From the NCBI GenBank assembly GCA_964484765.1, contig CAZAGI010000044.1:1-64000 (forward strand): a stretch of DNA of 64,000 nucleotides, written 5' to 3'. Of this stretch, positions 19,993 through 26,792 are shown piece by piece; the stretch's first letter is position 1; every line of letters begins with the position of its first letter. This DNA comes from DSVQ01 sp964484765. Lineage in GTDB: Bacteria > Planctomycetota > Planctomycetia > Planctomycetales > Planctomycetaceae. The translations under genes and the position numbers were made by a program. The notes under the pieces were generated by a model, which saw nothing but the letters and a program-made list of their open reading frames with translations, made no database searches and had not been told where the DNA came from.

Positions 19993-21369
19993 ATGTTGCG
20001 GATTGGTCAGTTACAGACCGGTGATTGCCAGCGGATGACCCGTCGCGAGTTGATCCGCGCCGGAGCCTTGTCTGCGGTGGGTGTCTCGTTGGCTGACTGG
20101 CTGCGGCTGCGCGCTAGCGCCGCCGAATCGACCCGTTCGCCCGCGAAATCCGTGATTCTGCTGTGGCTGTGGGGCGGGCCGAGCCATCTCGATACGTTTG
20201 ATCTCAAGCCCACCGCGCCGGTGCAGTATCGTGGGCCGTACAGCCCGATCGCGACAACTGTTCCTGGTCTGGAAATCTGCGAGCTCCTGCCACAGCTGGC
20301 CAAACGCGCCCACACCTATTCCATTCTGCGCTCATTGCGCGGGACATCCAACGATCACGGCATCGCCGGCACAATCGGTCTCACAGGCAGTCACGCAGGC
20401 GCGGCCAGTCTCAGCGGACAAGTTCTGCCGGGGGCCGTGCATCCCACGCATGGCTCTATCGTCTCGAAAGTGCTGGGATCATCGACCGGCATGCCTCGGT
20501 TCATGACGCTCGGCGGGCATCTTCATCAGGGCAAGCGGGCCATCACCGGCGAGGGCGGAGCGGCACTGGGGCCCATGCACGATCCGTTTCGCCTGGATTA
20601 CCATCCCGATACCGGTCTCGAATTGCCGCATCTCAACCTGGTCGACGGACTCACACCGAGCGGGATTGACGCGCGCGGCAAACTGCAATCACGGCTCGAT
20701 GAATTGTCGCGCGGACTCGACCGATCTCCGGGCATGGCTCGGCTCGACGAATACTACCAGCAGGCTTTTTCCCTTCTCACCGACCCTGCAGCGCGGGATA
20801 TCTTCGCGCTGGATCGTGAGCCGGAGCCGTTGCGACGCCGGTATGGCAAGTATCGCTTTGGGCAATGTTGCCTGCTGGCCAGACGTCTGGTGGAAGCCGG
20901 GGCGCGGTTTGTGCAGGTGAACTGGAGTTCGCACGTCGAACCCGTGGAAGACACCGGTGACGGCGGCTGGGATATGCATGACCGCTATTTTCAGCAGTTT
21001 CAGGATCGCCACGCGTGGATGCTCGACCGCGCGCTATCGGCATTGCTGGATGACTTATCGGAGCGCAATCTGCTGTCCGAGACTGTTGTTGTCGCCGTGG
21101 GAGAATTCGGTCGCACACCCAAAATCAACAACAAGGCCGGTCGCGATCATTGGGAACACGTTTATTCCGGGCTGGTCGCCGGCGGCGGTCTCCAGGCCGG
21201 AAAAATCATTGGTGCCAGCGACCGGCTCGGTGAATATCCAGCCTCGGCGGCGTTTACATCCGCCGATCTTTTCACCACCGTGCTGGGGCAACTGGGCATC
21301 AATACCACCACGCTGACCACCAATAATCTGTTGCCACTGGGCTCACCCATCGAGGACCTCGTCGCGTGA
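19993..21369 (+). CDS. DUF1501 domain protein
   Basis: 458 residues of the DUF1501 family, Tat-exported proteins that are related to the alkaline phosphatase/sulfatase fold and common in planctomycetes. The N-terminus 'MTRRELIRAGALSAVGVS' is a twin-arginine-like signal; ATG 20035 is a possible shorter start. Typical segments are 'VILLWLWGGPSHLDTFDLKP', 'AGARFVQVNW', 'GGWDMHDRYF' and 'VVVAVGEFGRTPKIN'. The molecular function is not established. It lies 117 bp after the sulfatase and overlaps the next gene by GTGA, so the two are translationally coupled. Confidence 0.92.
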   Translation: MLRIGQLQTGDCQRMTRRELIRAGALSAVGVSLADWLRLRASAAESTRSPAKSVILLWLWGGPSHLDTFDLKPTAPVQYRGPYSPIATTVPGLEICELLPQLAKRAHTYSILRSLRGTSNDHGIAGTIGLTGSHAGAASLSGQVLPGAVHPTHGSIVSKVLGSSTGMPRFMTLGGHLHQGKRAITGEGGAALGPMHDPFRLDYHPDTGLELPHLNLVDGLTPSGIDARGKLQSRLDELSRGLDRSPGMARLDEYYQQAFSLLTDPAARDIFALDREPEPLRRRYGKYRFGQCCLLARRLVEAGARFVQVNWSSHVEPVEDTGDGGWDMHDRYFQQFQDRHAWMLDRALSALLDDLSERNLLSETVVVAVGEFGRTPKINNKAGRDHWEHVYSGLVAGGGLQAGKIIGASDRLGEYPASAAFTSADLFTTVLGQLGINTTTLTTNNLLPLGSPIEDLVA

Positions 21370-22259
21370 TCGTTCGCGGTTTGATCATCCTCGTCAGTAG
21401 CCTCGGTTCGCTCGCGGCAAGTGCCGTGGCCGCGCCGCCGGAGGCGATTCAGCTCACAACCGACGGACTGCTGAAGCAGCGCCCGCATTGGTCTCCGGAC
21501 GGCCGATCCGTCGTCTTTGCCCGTCACCGTGGTTCAACGATCAGGCTCTTTGTGCGTGACGCCGTCACCGGCAGTGAAGAACCGCTCACCAAGCACGACG
21601 GCCCCGAGTATGACGCCGTGTTTTCACCGGACGGAAAGAGTCTGCTCTATACCTTTGACAAAGTGTCTCCCAATCAGGGCGACATTGATGTCCACCGCGT
21701 GGTCTGGGTGGATCGCACGACCTCGCCCGCCGCTGTCAGCCTCAAGGGGCTGTCCCACGAAGAATCTCCAACGTGGTCGCCCGACGGCAAACGGTTCGCG
21801 TTCACCTCGACATATCAGGGCAACCAGGAAGTCTATGTGGCCGATCTCGAAGGCGGCGACTGGACGCGACTGACGGAGGATGCCGCCACCGATGCACACC
21901 CGGCGTGGTCTCCCGACGGCCAGACGATCGCGTTTGCCACCAGCCGCTGGGGCAGTTTTGAAATCGCCCTGATTGATCCGGATGGGAACAACCTTCGGCG
22001 ACTCACTTTCAGTACCGGTCTCGATGACTATCCGTGCTGGTCACCCGACGGATCACGGCTGGCCTGGACCTCGAACCGTGACGGCAATCTCGAAATCTAT
22101 TGCCAGAAGATGGACGCCACTTCCGCACCCATTAACGTCACACAAGACTCCGCGCTCGACAACTTCCCCGCCTGGTTACCCGACGGCCGCCTCAGCTTCA
22201 TCTCCGACCGCGGCGACGGCTTCGATCTCTACGTCACTCGGATAGCGATCGATCGCTGA
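21366..22259 (+). CDS. TolB-like PD40 beta-propeller protein
   Basis: 297 residues with a signal peptide ('GLIILVSSLGSLAASAVAA') followed by WD40-like PD40 repeats. The repeats show 'PHWSPDGRSVVFAR', 'AVFSPDGKSLLYTF', 'PTWSPDGKRFAFTS', 'PAWSPDGQTIAFAT' and 'PCWSPDGSRLAWTS', about five to six blades. The start is GTG inside the stop of the DUF1501 gene (GTGA). It is probably a periplasmic scaffold or sensor that works with the DUF1501 protein. No tol or pal genes are near, so it is not TolB itself. Confidence 0.85.
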   Translation: MIVRGLIILVSSLGSLAASAVAAPPEAIQLTTDGLLKQRPHWSPDGRSVVFARHRGSTIRLFVRDAVTGSEEPLTKHDGPEYDAVFSPDGKSLLYTFDKVSPNQGDIDVHRVVWVDRTTSPAAVSLKGLSHEESPTWSPDGKRFAFTSTYQGNQEVYVADLEGGDWTRLTEDAATDAHPAWSPDGQTIAFATSRWGSFEIALIDPDGNNLRRLTFSTGLDDYPCWSPDGSRLAWTSNRDGNLEIYCQKMDATSAPINVTQDSALDNFPAWLPDGRLSFISDRGDGFDLYVTRIAIDR

Positions 22260-22411
22260 AGTTTGCCAACTGCTTCGGAAGGCTGTCTCTCACCGCGTCA
22301 ATCCTCAACGCATCAACGGGGTCTCCGTGGCAGGTTTACTGGTGGACCAATGCCGCGCCTCATCGAGGAATAGCAGGAACACCATGAAAACGACTTCGGA
22401 ATCGTCGTCGG

Positions 22412-23005
22412 TCATGGCGTCACGTCATCGACCCGCTGTCGCACTTTTTCCCACTCAGCGGTCACTCCCAGCGTCGCGGCCCATTGTTCGATATAGTCGC
22501 GATCCAGTTTTTCCCGCAGCAGCTTCATCATCCCGGCGATGTCCCGCAGATGTTTTTCGCTCACGCCGTCGCTCATCTGATAGTAAAGCAGCTTGTTGAG
22601 AACGATGTCTTCGGGAGAACCGAACCATGCCGAATACTTGCCGGGATTCGTGATCCGACGGACCCGCAGGGCTTCGGTGCGGGCGTACTCCGTTGCCGCG
22701 GGAATGAACAGGTCAACCTTCAAGCCCGATGCGGGGTGAATGACGTTGAATTGTCTCCGCTGCAAAATCGCTTCGCGGGCAGCATTTTCGGAAAAGTAAT
22801 ACTCAGGGAACGGAAAGGCCGTCGTCAGTGCGGCAATGTCCCGCAACTTGAATTCGGCCACAATGTCGATATCGATGGTCAGCCGCGGTTCCCCGTAGGC
22901 GATGCTCGCCATCGATCCCACCACACGGTAAGAGATGGCGTGGGCTTCGCAGAAATCCGCGACCCGCTGCATGAGATCGTTGGGTGACTGGATGGCGGAA
23001 TTCAT
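22412..23005 (-). CDS. Nucleotidyltransferase-fold protein, possible toxin of a toxin-antitoxin pair
   Basis: 197 residues from an ATG at 23005. The start is fixed by an ATGA overlap with the stop of the upstream small gene, rather than by the longer frame from 23122. The NTase signature 'RVVGSMASIAYGEPRLTIDI' followed by DIV gives the GS motif and the Asp-x-Asp metal pair. Further conserved stretches are 'GLKVDLFIPA' (third acidic residue) and 'SPEDIVLNKLLYYQMS'. This resembles AbiEii/MNT-like or DUF6036-type NTases, several of which act as toxins that modify RNA. The toxin role is inferred from the fold and the coupled partner. Confidence 0.7.
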   Translation of the reverse strand: MNSAIQSPNDLMQRVADFCEAHAISYRVVGSMASIAYGEPRLTIDIDIVAEFKLRDIAALTTAFPFPEYYFSENAAREAILQRRQFNVIHPASGLKVDLFIPAATEYARTEALRVRRITNPGKYSAWFGSPEDIVLNKLLYYQMSDGVSEKHLRDIAGMMKLLREKLDRDYIEQWAATLGVTAEWEKVRQRVDDVTP

Positions 23006-23223
23006 CGCGGAACCACTCCGTGACTCATCCGGTGGGCGATTTCGCGGTCGACCTGCTCCTCGCTCCAATCGGGATGATTGGTCTTGATCGCTCCCTCCAC
23101 AATCTCCCGTGCAGACTGCCACAACCGAGCGGCGATCTCCAGCCGTTCGACTTCATTCTTCTGCCGCAAGATGTCGGCCATCTGATCGTCAATGATTTCA
23201 AATTGCGATCGTGCGGGAGTCAT
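23002..23223 (-). CDS. Small partner protein of the nucleotidyltransferase (antitoxin-like)
   Basis: 73 residues, charged and probably all-helical ('FEIIDDQMADILRQKNEVER', 'LWQSAREIVEGAIKTNHPDW', 'SEEQVDREIAHRMSHGVV'). It overlaps the nucleotidyltransferase start by ATGA, the usual layout of a small antitoxin ahead of its toxin. No DNA-binding motif is recognised. The closest idea is the Rv0078B-type small antitoxin group, but that rests on size, order and helix pattern only. Confidence 0.55.
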   Translation of the reverse strand: MTPARSQFEIIDDQMADILRQKNEVERLEIAARLWQSAREIVEGAIKTNHPDWSEEQVDREIAHRMSHGVVPR

Positions 23224-23427
23224 GGACAGCCTCAGCTGGGACTTCCCCAGGTTTTGTGGGCGCTCGAAAAAGAGAGCGTACCATAATCTGCAAGGAGCCA
23301 GAGGGATGTCGACCGAATCGAATTTGTGACGCCGTTCGACGAAAGCGACCCGGCAGGGCCGATAGAACGCGTCGATAAGTCTGAGTCAATTGAGAACTTA
23401 CGCGACATGGTGCCGCAGGAGGCGGCG

Positions 23428-23472
23428 AATGTGGGCGTTGGGACTCGAACCCAAGACCTACGGATTAAAAGT
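23428..23472. repeat. attL: 45-bp copy of the tRNA-Lys 3' half
   Basis: 45 bases identical to 41741-41785, covering the tRNA-Lys anticodon loop to the 3' end. The match breaks exactly at both ends (G versus T before, T versus C after). Here the rest of the tRNA is missing, so this is the displaced copy left by integration. Confidence 0.93.
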
Positions 23473-23484
23473 TTTTACGAGACT

Positions 23485-23509
23485 ATGATAGCCTACGCTC
23501 GGCTATCAT
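23485..23509. repeat. 9-bp inverted repeat beside attL
   Basis: ATGATAGCC and GGCTATCAT separated by 7 nt, 13 bp inside the left repeat. It is either a terminator facing the chromosome or a protein-binding site for excision. Confidence 0.4.
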
Positions 23510-23577
23510 CCAATCGAGAAAACAAGGCATTTTTGAAATCGCGTGTAGGCTAGAATCGGGCCGACTGCGGCAGAATA

Positions 23578-23597
23578 GTAGGAACCGAGTAGGAACG
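23578..23597 (+). promoter_or_regulatory. Candidate integrase arm site, left
   Basis: GTAGGAACCGAGTAGGAACG holds two direct copies of GTAGGAA at an 11-bp period, one helical turn. The same site occurs at the right end (41698-41717), with 18 of 20 bases identical. Arm-type sites of tyrosine integrases are short direct repeats placed like this. Binding is inferred. Confidence 0.55.
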
Positions 23598-23616
23598 AAC
23601 TCGCGGAGGAGCCATC

Positions 23617-23982
23617 GTGAAGCGTGACATGGATCTGGTGCGGAAGATTCTTTTTGCATTGGAAGATAGACCGGCCAACTTCGAAGGCGAGCATAATTTT
23701 ACCGTCGACGGTTTCGACCAAACTACGGTCGCGAGGCACGTGCAACTAATGGCGGAGGCAGGGTTGATCGACGCCATTAATCTATCGACTCATGCGGGAG
23801 TAGACTGGATGCCCCAGCGTCTGAAGTGGGAAGGCCACGACTTCCTTGACGAAGCCAGAAACGACACTCTCTGGAATAAGGCTAAATCCAAGATTAGCGA
23901 GGCCGGTGTCGGCGCCACCGTCGAAGTTATGAAGCAGACGTTGAAGACTCTCGCCATGCAGGCTATCGCCACGGTAATGTGA
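23617..23982 (+). CDS. DUF2513 domain protein
   Basis: 121 residues. The start 'MKRDMDLVRKILFALED' and the middle 'VARHVQLMAEAGLIDAINL' match DUF2513, small winged-helix-like proteins common in phages and mobile elements. 'LKWEGHDFLDEARND' is the typical later motif. The GTG start is supported by GGAGGA seven bases upstream. It is the first gene inside attL, a position often held by a regulator or accessory factor. The exact function is unknown. Confidence 0.85.
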   Translation: MKRDMDLVRKILFALEDRPANFEGEHNFTVDGFDQTTVARHVQLMAEAGLIDAINLSTHAGVDWMPQRLKWEGHDFLDEARNDTLWNKAKSKISEAGVGATVEVMKQTLKTLAMQAIATVM

Positions 23983-23988
23983 GAATGA

Positions 23989-24042
23989 CGCGGGGCTAGG
24001 TTTAGCGGCCGAAAAGCGGACATCCTGACCGCCTGCCCCGCG
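23989..24042 (+). terminator. Stem-loop after the DUF2513 gene
   Basis: 8-bp perfect outer arms (CGCGGGGC/GCCCCGCG) enclose a 38-nt GC-rich interior and are followed by ACAGTTTTTG. It is probably an intrinsic terminator for the single-gene left transcript. Confidence 0.5.
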
Positions 24043-24087
24043 ACAGTTTTTGATTCAGGGAATACCGGCAGCAGGAGGCCGGGAAAG

Positions 24088-25077
24088 ATGGCGAACTCAC
24101 AGTTAAGCATCGCAACATTAAGTCGAGCCAAAGAGCGGTTTACGAAGCTTGCGGATCGCGGCTTTCTGATTGACCTCGCACTGATCCATTTCGATACCAT
24201 TGAGGCCCGCAAACGGGTGCGGGATTTCCTCCGCGGAGAAACCGGCCGCAAGTTAATCATCTGCGACGCGGACCGCTCGACCTATACCTACATTTGGTGC
24301 AGGCCAGAAAGCCCAGAAGTTGACCAACAATTGTGGGGAGACTTTCAACGAACCTGTGACGCCTCTGGTGAAGCGATCATCGGGCTCGGTTCGCAAACGC
24401 CAGTTTGGGCCGATTTCGATCATGATGCGGCACCAATCAGCATTTGGTTGCGAATGCTCTTTCAAGCGGCATGGCAGTGCTTCGAAGGCACGTCGCTCCG
24501 CACGTCGCGTAGCACATTAACTCCATCAGGAAAGTACCCCGTGGGATGGAGTCGGGAAGAGTGGCTGTCAGCGAGAGAACTCTTCAGTGAACTTGAGAAC
24601 CGAAAATTCAAAAAGCGCGAATGGCCGGACACGCTCCCAGGAACCTACTTCAGTGTTTTAGAAGATGCTGCCAATTCATCGATCACATTGATCGATGCGA
24701 TTATTCTTGACCCGTCCAGACAAGGTGAGATTGCCTCCTCCGGGAACACGGCGGCTGGTTCGAATGCACAGCCAGCCACTCGCGTTGAACCAAATTCAGA
24801 TGATGCGGCAATCATCTATCATGGGGGCAAAGTTTACAGCGCTCCTGGCTCCACTCCTGTTTCCGTGTCGGATAACGAGAACAATGTTCTTCAGGCATTT
24901 CTAAAAAACAAAGCACTCGACACTTGCGACTTAAAGAAAACTTCAGGGGTTGATAACGCCGTAACCGTTCTGAAGAGGTTGCAGCGCCGACCAAGTTTCG
25001 CACCGTACATCAAAACGCCTGGCGGAAAGAACGGCGGGGGCTACCGGGTCTCCATTCGACGCGCAGAAAACGAGTAG
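24088..25077 (+). CDS. Hypothetical protein of the element
   Basis: 329 residues, not recognised. The N-terminal half is mixed alpha/beta ('RKLIICDADRSTYTYIWCR', 'IGLGSQTPVWADFDHD'). A low-complexity linker follows at about residues 215-245. The last 80 residues look like a winged-helix ('NENNVLQAFLKNKALDTCDL', 'VLKRLQRRPSFAPYIKTPGG'). The gene is visibly more AT-rich than its neighbours, which suggests a separate origin. It is transcribed with the element's left block. Confidence 0.65.
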   Translation: MANSQLSIATLSRAKERFTKLADRGFLIDLALIHFDTIEARKRVRDFLRGETGRKLIICDADRSTYTYIWCRPESPEVDQQLWGDFQRTCDASGEAIIGLGSQTPVWADFDHDAAPISIWLRMLFQAAWQCFEGTSLRTSRSTLTPSGKYPVGWSREEWLSARELFSELENRKFKKREWPDTLPGTYFSVLEDAANSSITLIDAIILDPSRQGEIASSGNTAAGSNAQPATRVEPNSDDAAIIYHGGKVYSAPGSTPVSVSDNENNVLQAFLKNKALDTCDLKKTSGVDNAVTVLKRLQRRPSFAPYIKTPGGKNGGGYRVSIRRAENE

Positions 25078-25124
25078 AATCCAACCAGCATCTGCGCGGC
25101 ATCGCGTCTATATCATTTCTTCCA

Positions 25125-25143
25125 GCCCCCTATTCTTGGGGGC
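25125..25143 (+). promoter_or_regulatory. Hairpin covering the ribosome site of the next gene
   Basis: GCCCCC-7 nt-GGGGGC ends one base before the ATG at 25144. The G-run is also the only Shine-Dalgarno-like sequence, so the stem could hide it and limit translation. It could equally be a leftover terminator. Confidence 0.35.
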
Positions 25144-25338
25144 ATGAACACTTCGCCCACCACAACCGACGCCCTGCAGGCAATTCGCGGCCTCAGTCGA
25201 GAAGAGGTTGAAGCGCGGATCTCTGAACTGGAAACAGAACTGGCTGCATTGCGGCCAATTTGGCGTTCCCTCGTTGCGCGTGAAAACGCGAAGGCCCGGC
25301 GGAAGCCTCAACCGGCGGGAGGTGCATCATGCAGTTGA
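25144..25338 (+). CDS. Small coiled-coil hypothetical protein
   Basis: 64 residues. A helical heptad-like stretch ('LSREEVEARISELETELAAL') is followed by a basic tail. It overlaps the start of the excisionase-like gene by 10 bases in another frame, which suggests coupled translation. Function unknown. Confidence 0.5.
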   Translation: MNTSPTTTDALQAIRGLSREEVEARISELETELAALRPIWRSLVARENAKARRKPQPAGGASCS

Positions 25339-25592
25339 TGCTCACTCCCGAAGATCTCGCGCCGATCATCGAACAGGCCGTCTCAGCGGTTCTCGATCGA
25401 TTCGGTGATCCCGAGCGAATCGCCTATCCCGAGCCGGAAGCGGCGAAGTTGTTTGGGGTGCAATCTCATGTCCTGCGGGATGCACGGCTCCGGCGGGAGA
25501 TCGTCGCATCGAAGATCGGCCGGAGTTTTTCCTATGCGAGGGCTGACCTCGTGAAGTGGTTCGAATCCCGTCGCGTGGTGACGGGGCAATAA
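25329..25592 (+). CDS. Excisionase-like helix-turn-helix protein
   Basis: 87 residues. 'YPEPEAAKLFGVQSHVLRDA' and 'SKIGRSFSYARADLVKWFES' match the HTH_17/MerR-like winged helix found in excisionases and element repressors. Because the element has a tyrosine integrase, a role in directing excision is plausible. A regulator of the downstream operon is the alternative. A terminator-like hairpin follows immediately. Confidence 0.65.
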   Translation: MQLMLTPEDLAPIIEQAVSAVLDRFGDPERIAYPEPEAAKLFGVQSHVLRDARLRREIVASKIGRSFSYARADLVKWFESRRVVTGQ

Positions 25593-25598
25593 ATGAAA

Positions 25599-25638
25599 AA
25601 CGCCGCGTGTCACTGGGGAGTGAAGATCACGCGGCGTT
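25599..25638 (+). terminator. Nested hairpin after the excisionase-like gene
   Basis: 11-bp outer stem AACGCCGCGTG/CACGCGGCGTT with an inner TCACT-GGGG-AGTGA stem, followed by CTTT. It is probably a terminator or attenuator ahead of the replication genes. Confidence 0.6.
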
Positions 25639-25657
25639 CTTTGAAAGGCTGTCCGAC

Positions 25658-25993
25658 ATGGATTCTATCACGACGTCCAAGCGAAGCAATCCGCTCACCT
25701 GGCGGGAAATTCTGCCGGTGACTGCCGACGACATCCGGATCATTTCGGAAAAGATGCACTGGATCGCATTCACGATCGGCTCCGGAATTCTCTTGCCGAA
25801 CGCCCCGGCACTGCCTCCCGACAAAGCGCAATTCCTCACGGCCATTCTCTGGCATGCGGCCCGCGCGCATCTCCTGGCGGTGTTCGATGGTGATGCGCTC
25901 ACCCAAAGCGACCCGCTCACAGATGAAGAGATCGACCTGATCGAAGCTGTCGCCGCGATGGCCGAAGCTCGGCTGAAACGGAGGGCGGCATGA
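25658..25993 (+). CDS. Hypothetical protein of the element
   Basis: 111 residues from an ATG at 25658, chosen because the longer frame would run through the terminator hairpin. Helical and acidic at the end ('PLTDEEIDLIEAVAAMAEAR'). It overlaps the next gene by ATGA. No recognised domain. Confidence 0.6.
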   Translation: MDSITTSKRSNPLTWREILPVTADDIRIISEKMHWIAFTIGSGILLPNAPALPPDKAQFLTAILWHAARAHLLAVFDGDALTQSDPLTDEEIDLIEAVAAMAEARLKRRAA

Positions 25994-26268
25994 ACGGCAC
26001 AGCCAAGCGCCGCCCGCAGAAGTGGGACGGCCAAACCATCAACGGACAACCACTACTACGCGGAATCCTGATTGAACCAACCAAGCGGCAATTGCGGCTC
26101 GGTGAATCCTTCACGATCGCAATTGCGTGTCCGTTCTGCGGACGAACACATACGCATGGATGGCCTGGCGGACCTGAGAAGGCGATTCCCGAGCATCGCG
26201 CGGAACACTGCGCCGGCAACGTCGGCGGGTATTACATCGTGCCGGAAGCGGCGGGGGTGGTGCTGTGA
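25990..26268 (+). CDS. Small zinc-ribbon-like hypothetical protein
   Basis: 92 residues. 'IACPFCGRTHTHGWPGG' with later 'HRAEHCAGNVGGYY' offers Cys2-His/Cys ligands for one zinc. It overlaps both neighbours, in a tight operon that leads to the ERCC4 nuclease. Possibly an accessory replication or DNA-binding protein. Confidence 0.6.
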   Translation: MNGTAKRRPQKWDGQTINGQPLLRGILIEPTKRQLRLGESFTIAIACPFCGRTHTHGWPGGPEKAIPEHRAEHCAGNVGGYYIVPEAAGVVL

Positions 26269-26792
26269 GTACGCGCAACGCCATTCCCGCTGATCTGCAA
26301 CCAAACAGGTTGACGGCGCTCATCGACACTCGCGAGCAAAACCCGCTCGATCTCGCGCCACTCCGCACGGTGGTCGACACATTGGACACCGGCGACTATT
26401 CACTCCGCGGTCTGGAACACGTCGTTCGCATCGAACGCAAAAGCCTCTCTGATCTGCTTGGCTGCATCGGTGGTGAGCGGGAACGGTTCGACCGCGAAGT
26501 GCAACGCCTGCTCGGGTTTCCCGTGCGGTGCCTCATTGTTGAAGCCAATTGGCAGGACATCGAGGCTGGCGAATGGCGTGGCAAGGTCACTCCCGCGGCG
26601 GCACTCGGTTCGCTGCTCGGATGGCAAGCGATGGGTCTGCCAGTCTGCATGGCTGGTGATCATCGCCGGGCCGGTCTGTTCGTCGCGCGGATGCTCGTCA
26701 TCACGGCGCGGCGGCGCTGGCGTGAACTCCGCGCGCTGCATGAGGCGGCGAGCGATGTTGAAGAACTCGAACCAGCGGGGGCGTTGTCGTGA
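26265..26792 (+). CDS. ERCC4-type nuclease
   Basis: 175 residues covering one ERCC4 (XPF/Mus81-type) nuclease domain. The motifs are 'LTALIDTREQNPLDLAP' (first acidic residue), 'LDTGDYSL' and 'VVRIERKSLSDLLGCIGGER' (the ERKxxxD core). 'FPVRCLIVEANWQDIE' and 'FVARMLVITAR' continue the fold. There is no helicase or HhH domain, so it is the compact phage form that cuts branched or recombining DNA. The GTG start overlaps the previous stop. It sits directly before the primase-helicase, in keeping with a replication/recombination module. Confidence 0.85.
   Translation: MSTRNAIPADLQPNRLTALIDTREQNPLDLAPLRTVVDTLDTGDYSLRGLEHVVRIERKSLSDLLGCIGGERERFDREVQRLLGFPVRCLIVEANWQDIEAGEWRGKVTPAAALGSLLGWQAMGLPVCMAGDHRRAGLFVARMLVITARRRWRELRALHEAASDVEELEPAGALS

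Noticed and set aside
23326..23553. 75-codon open frame across attL
   Set aside because: It reads through the tRNA-Lys fragment and the inverted repeat and has no recognisable protein features.
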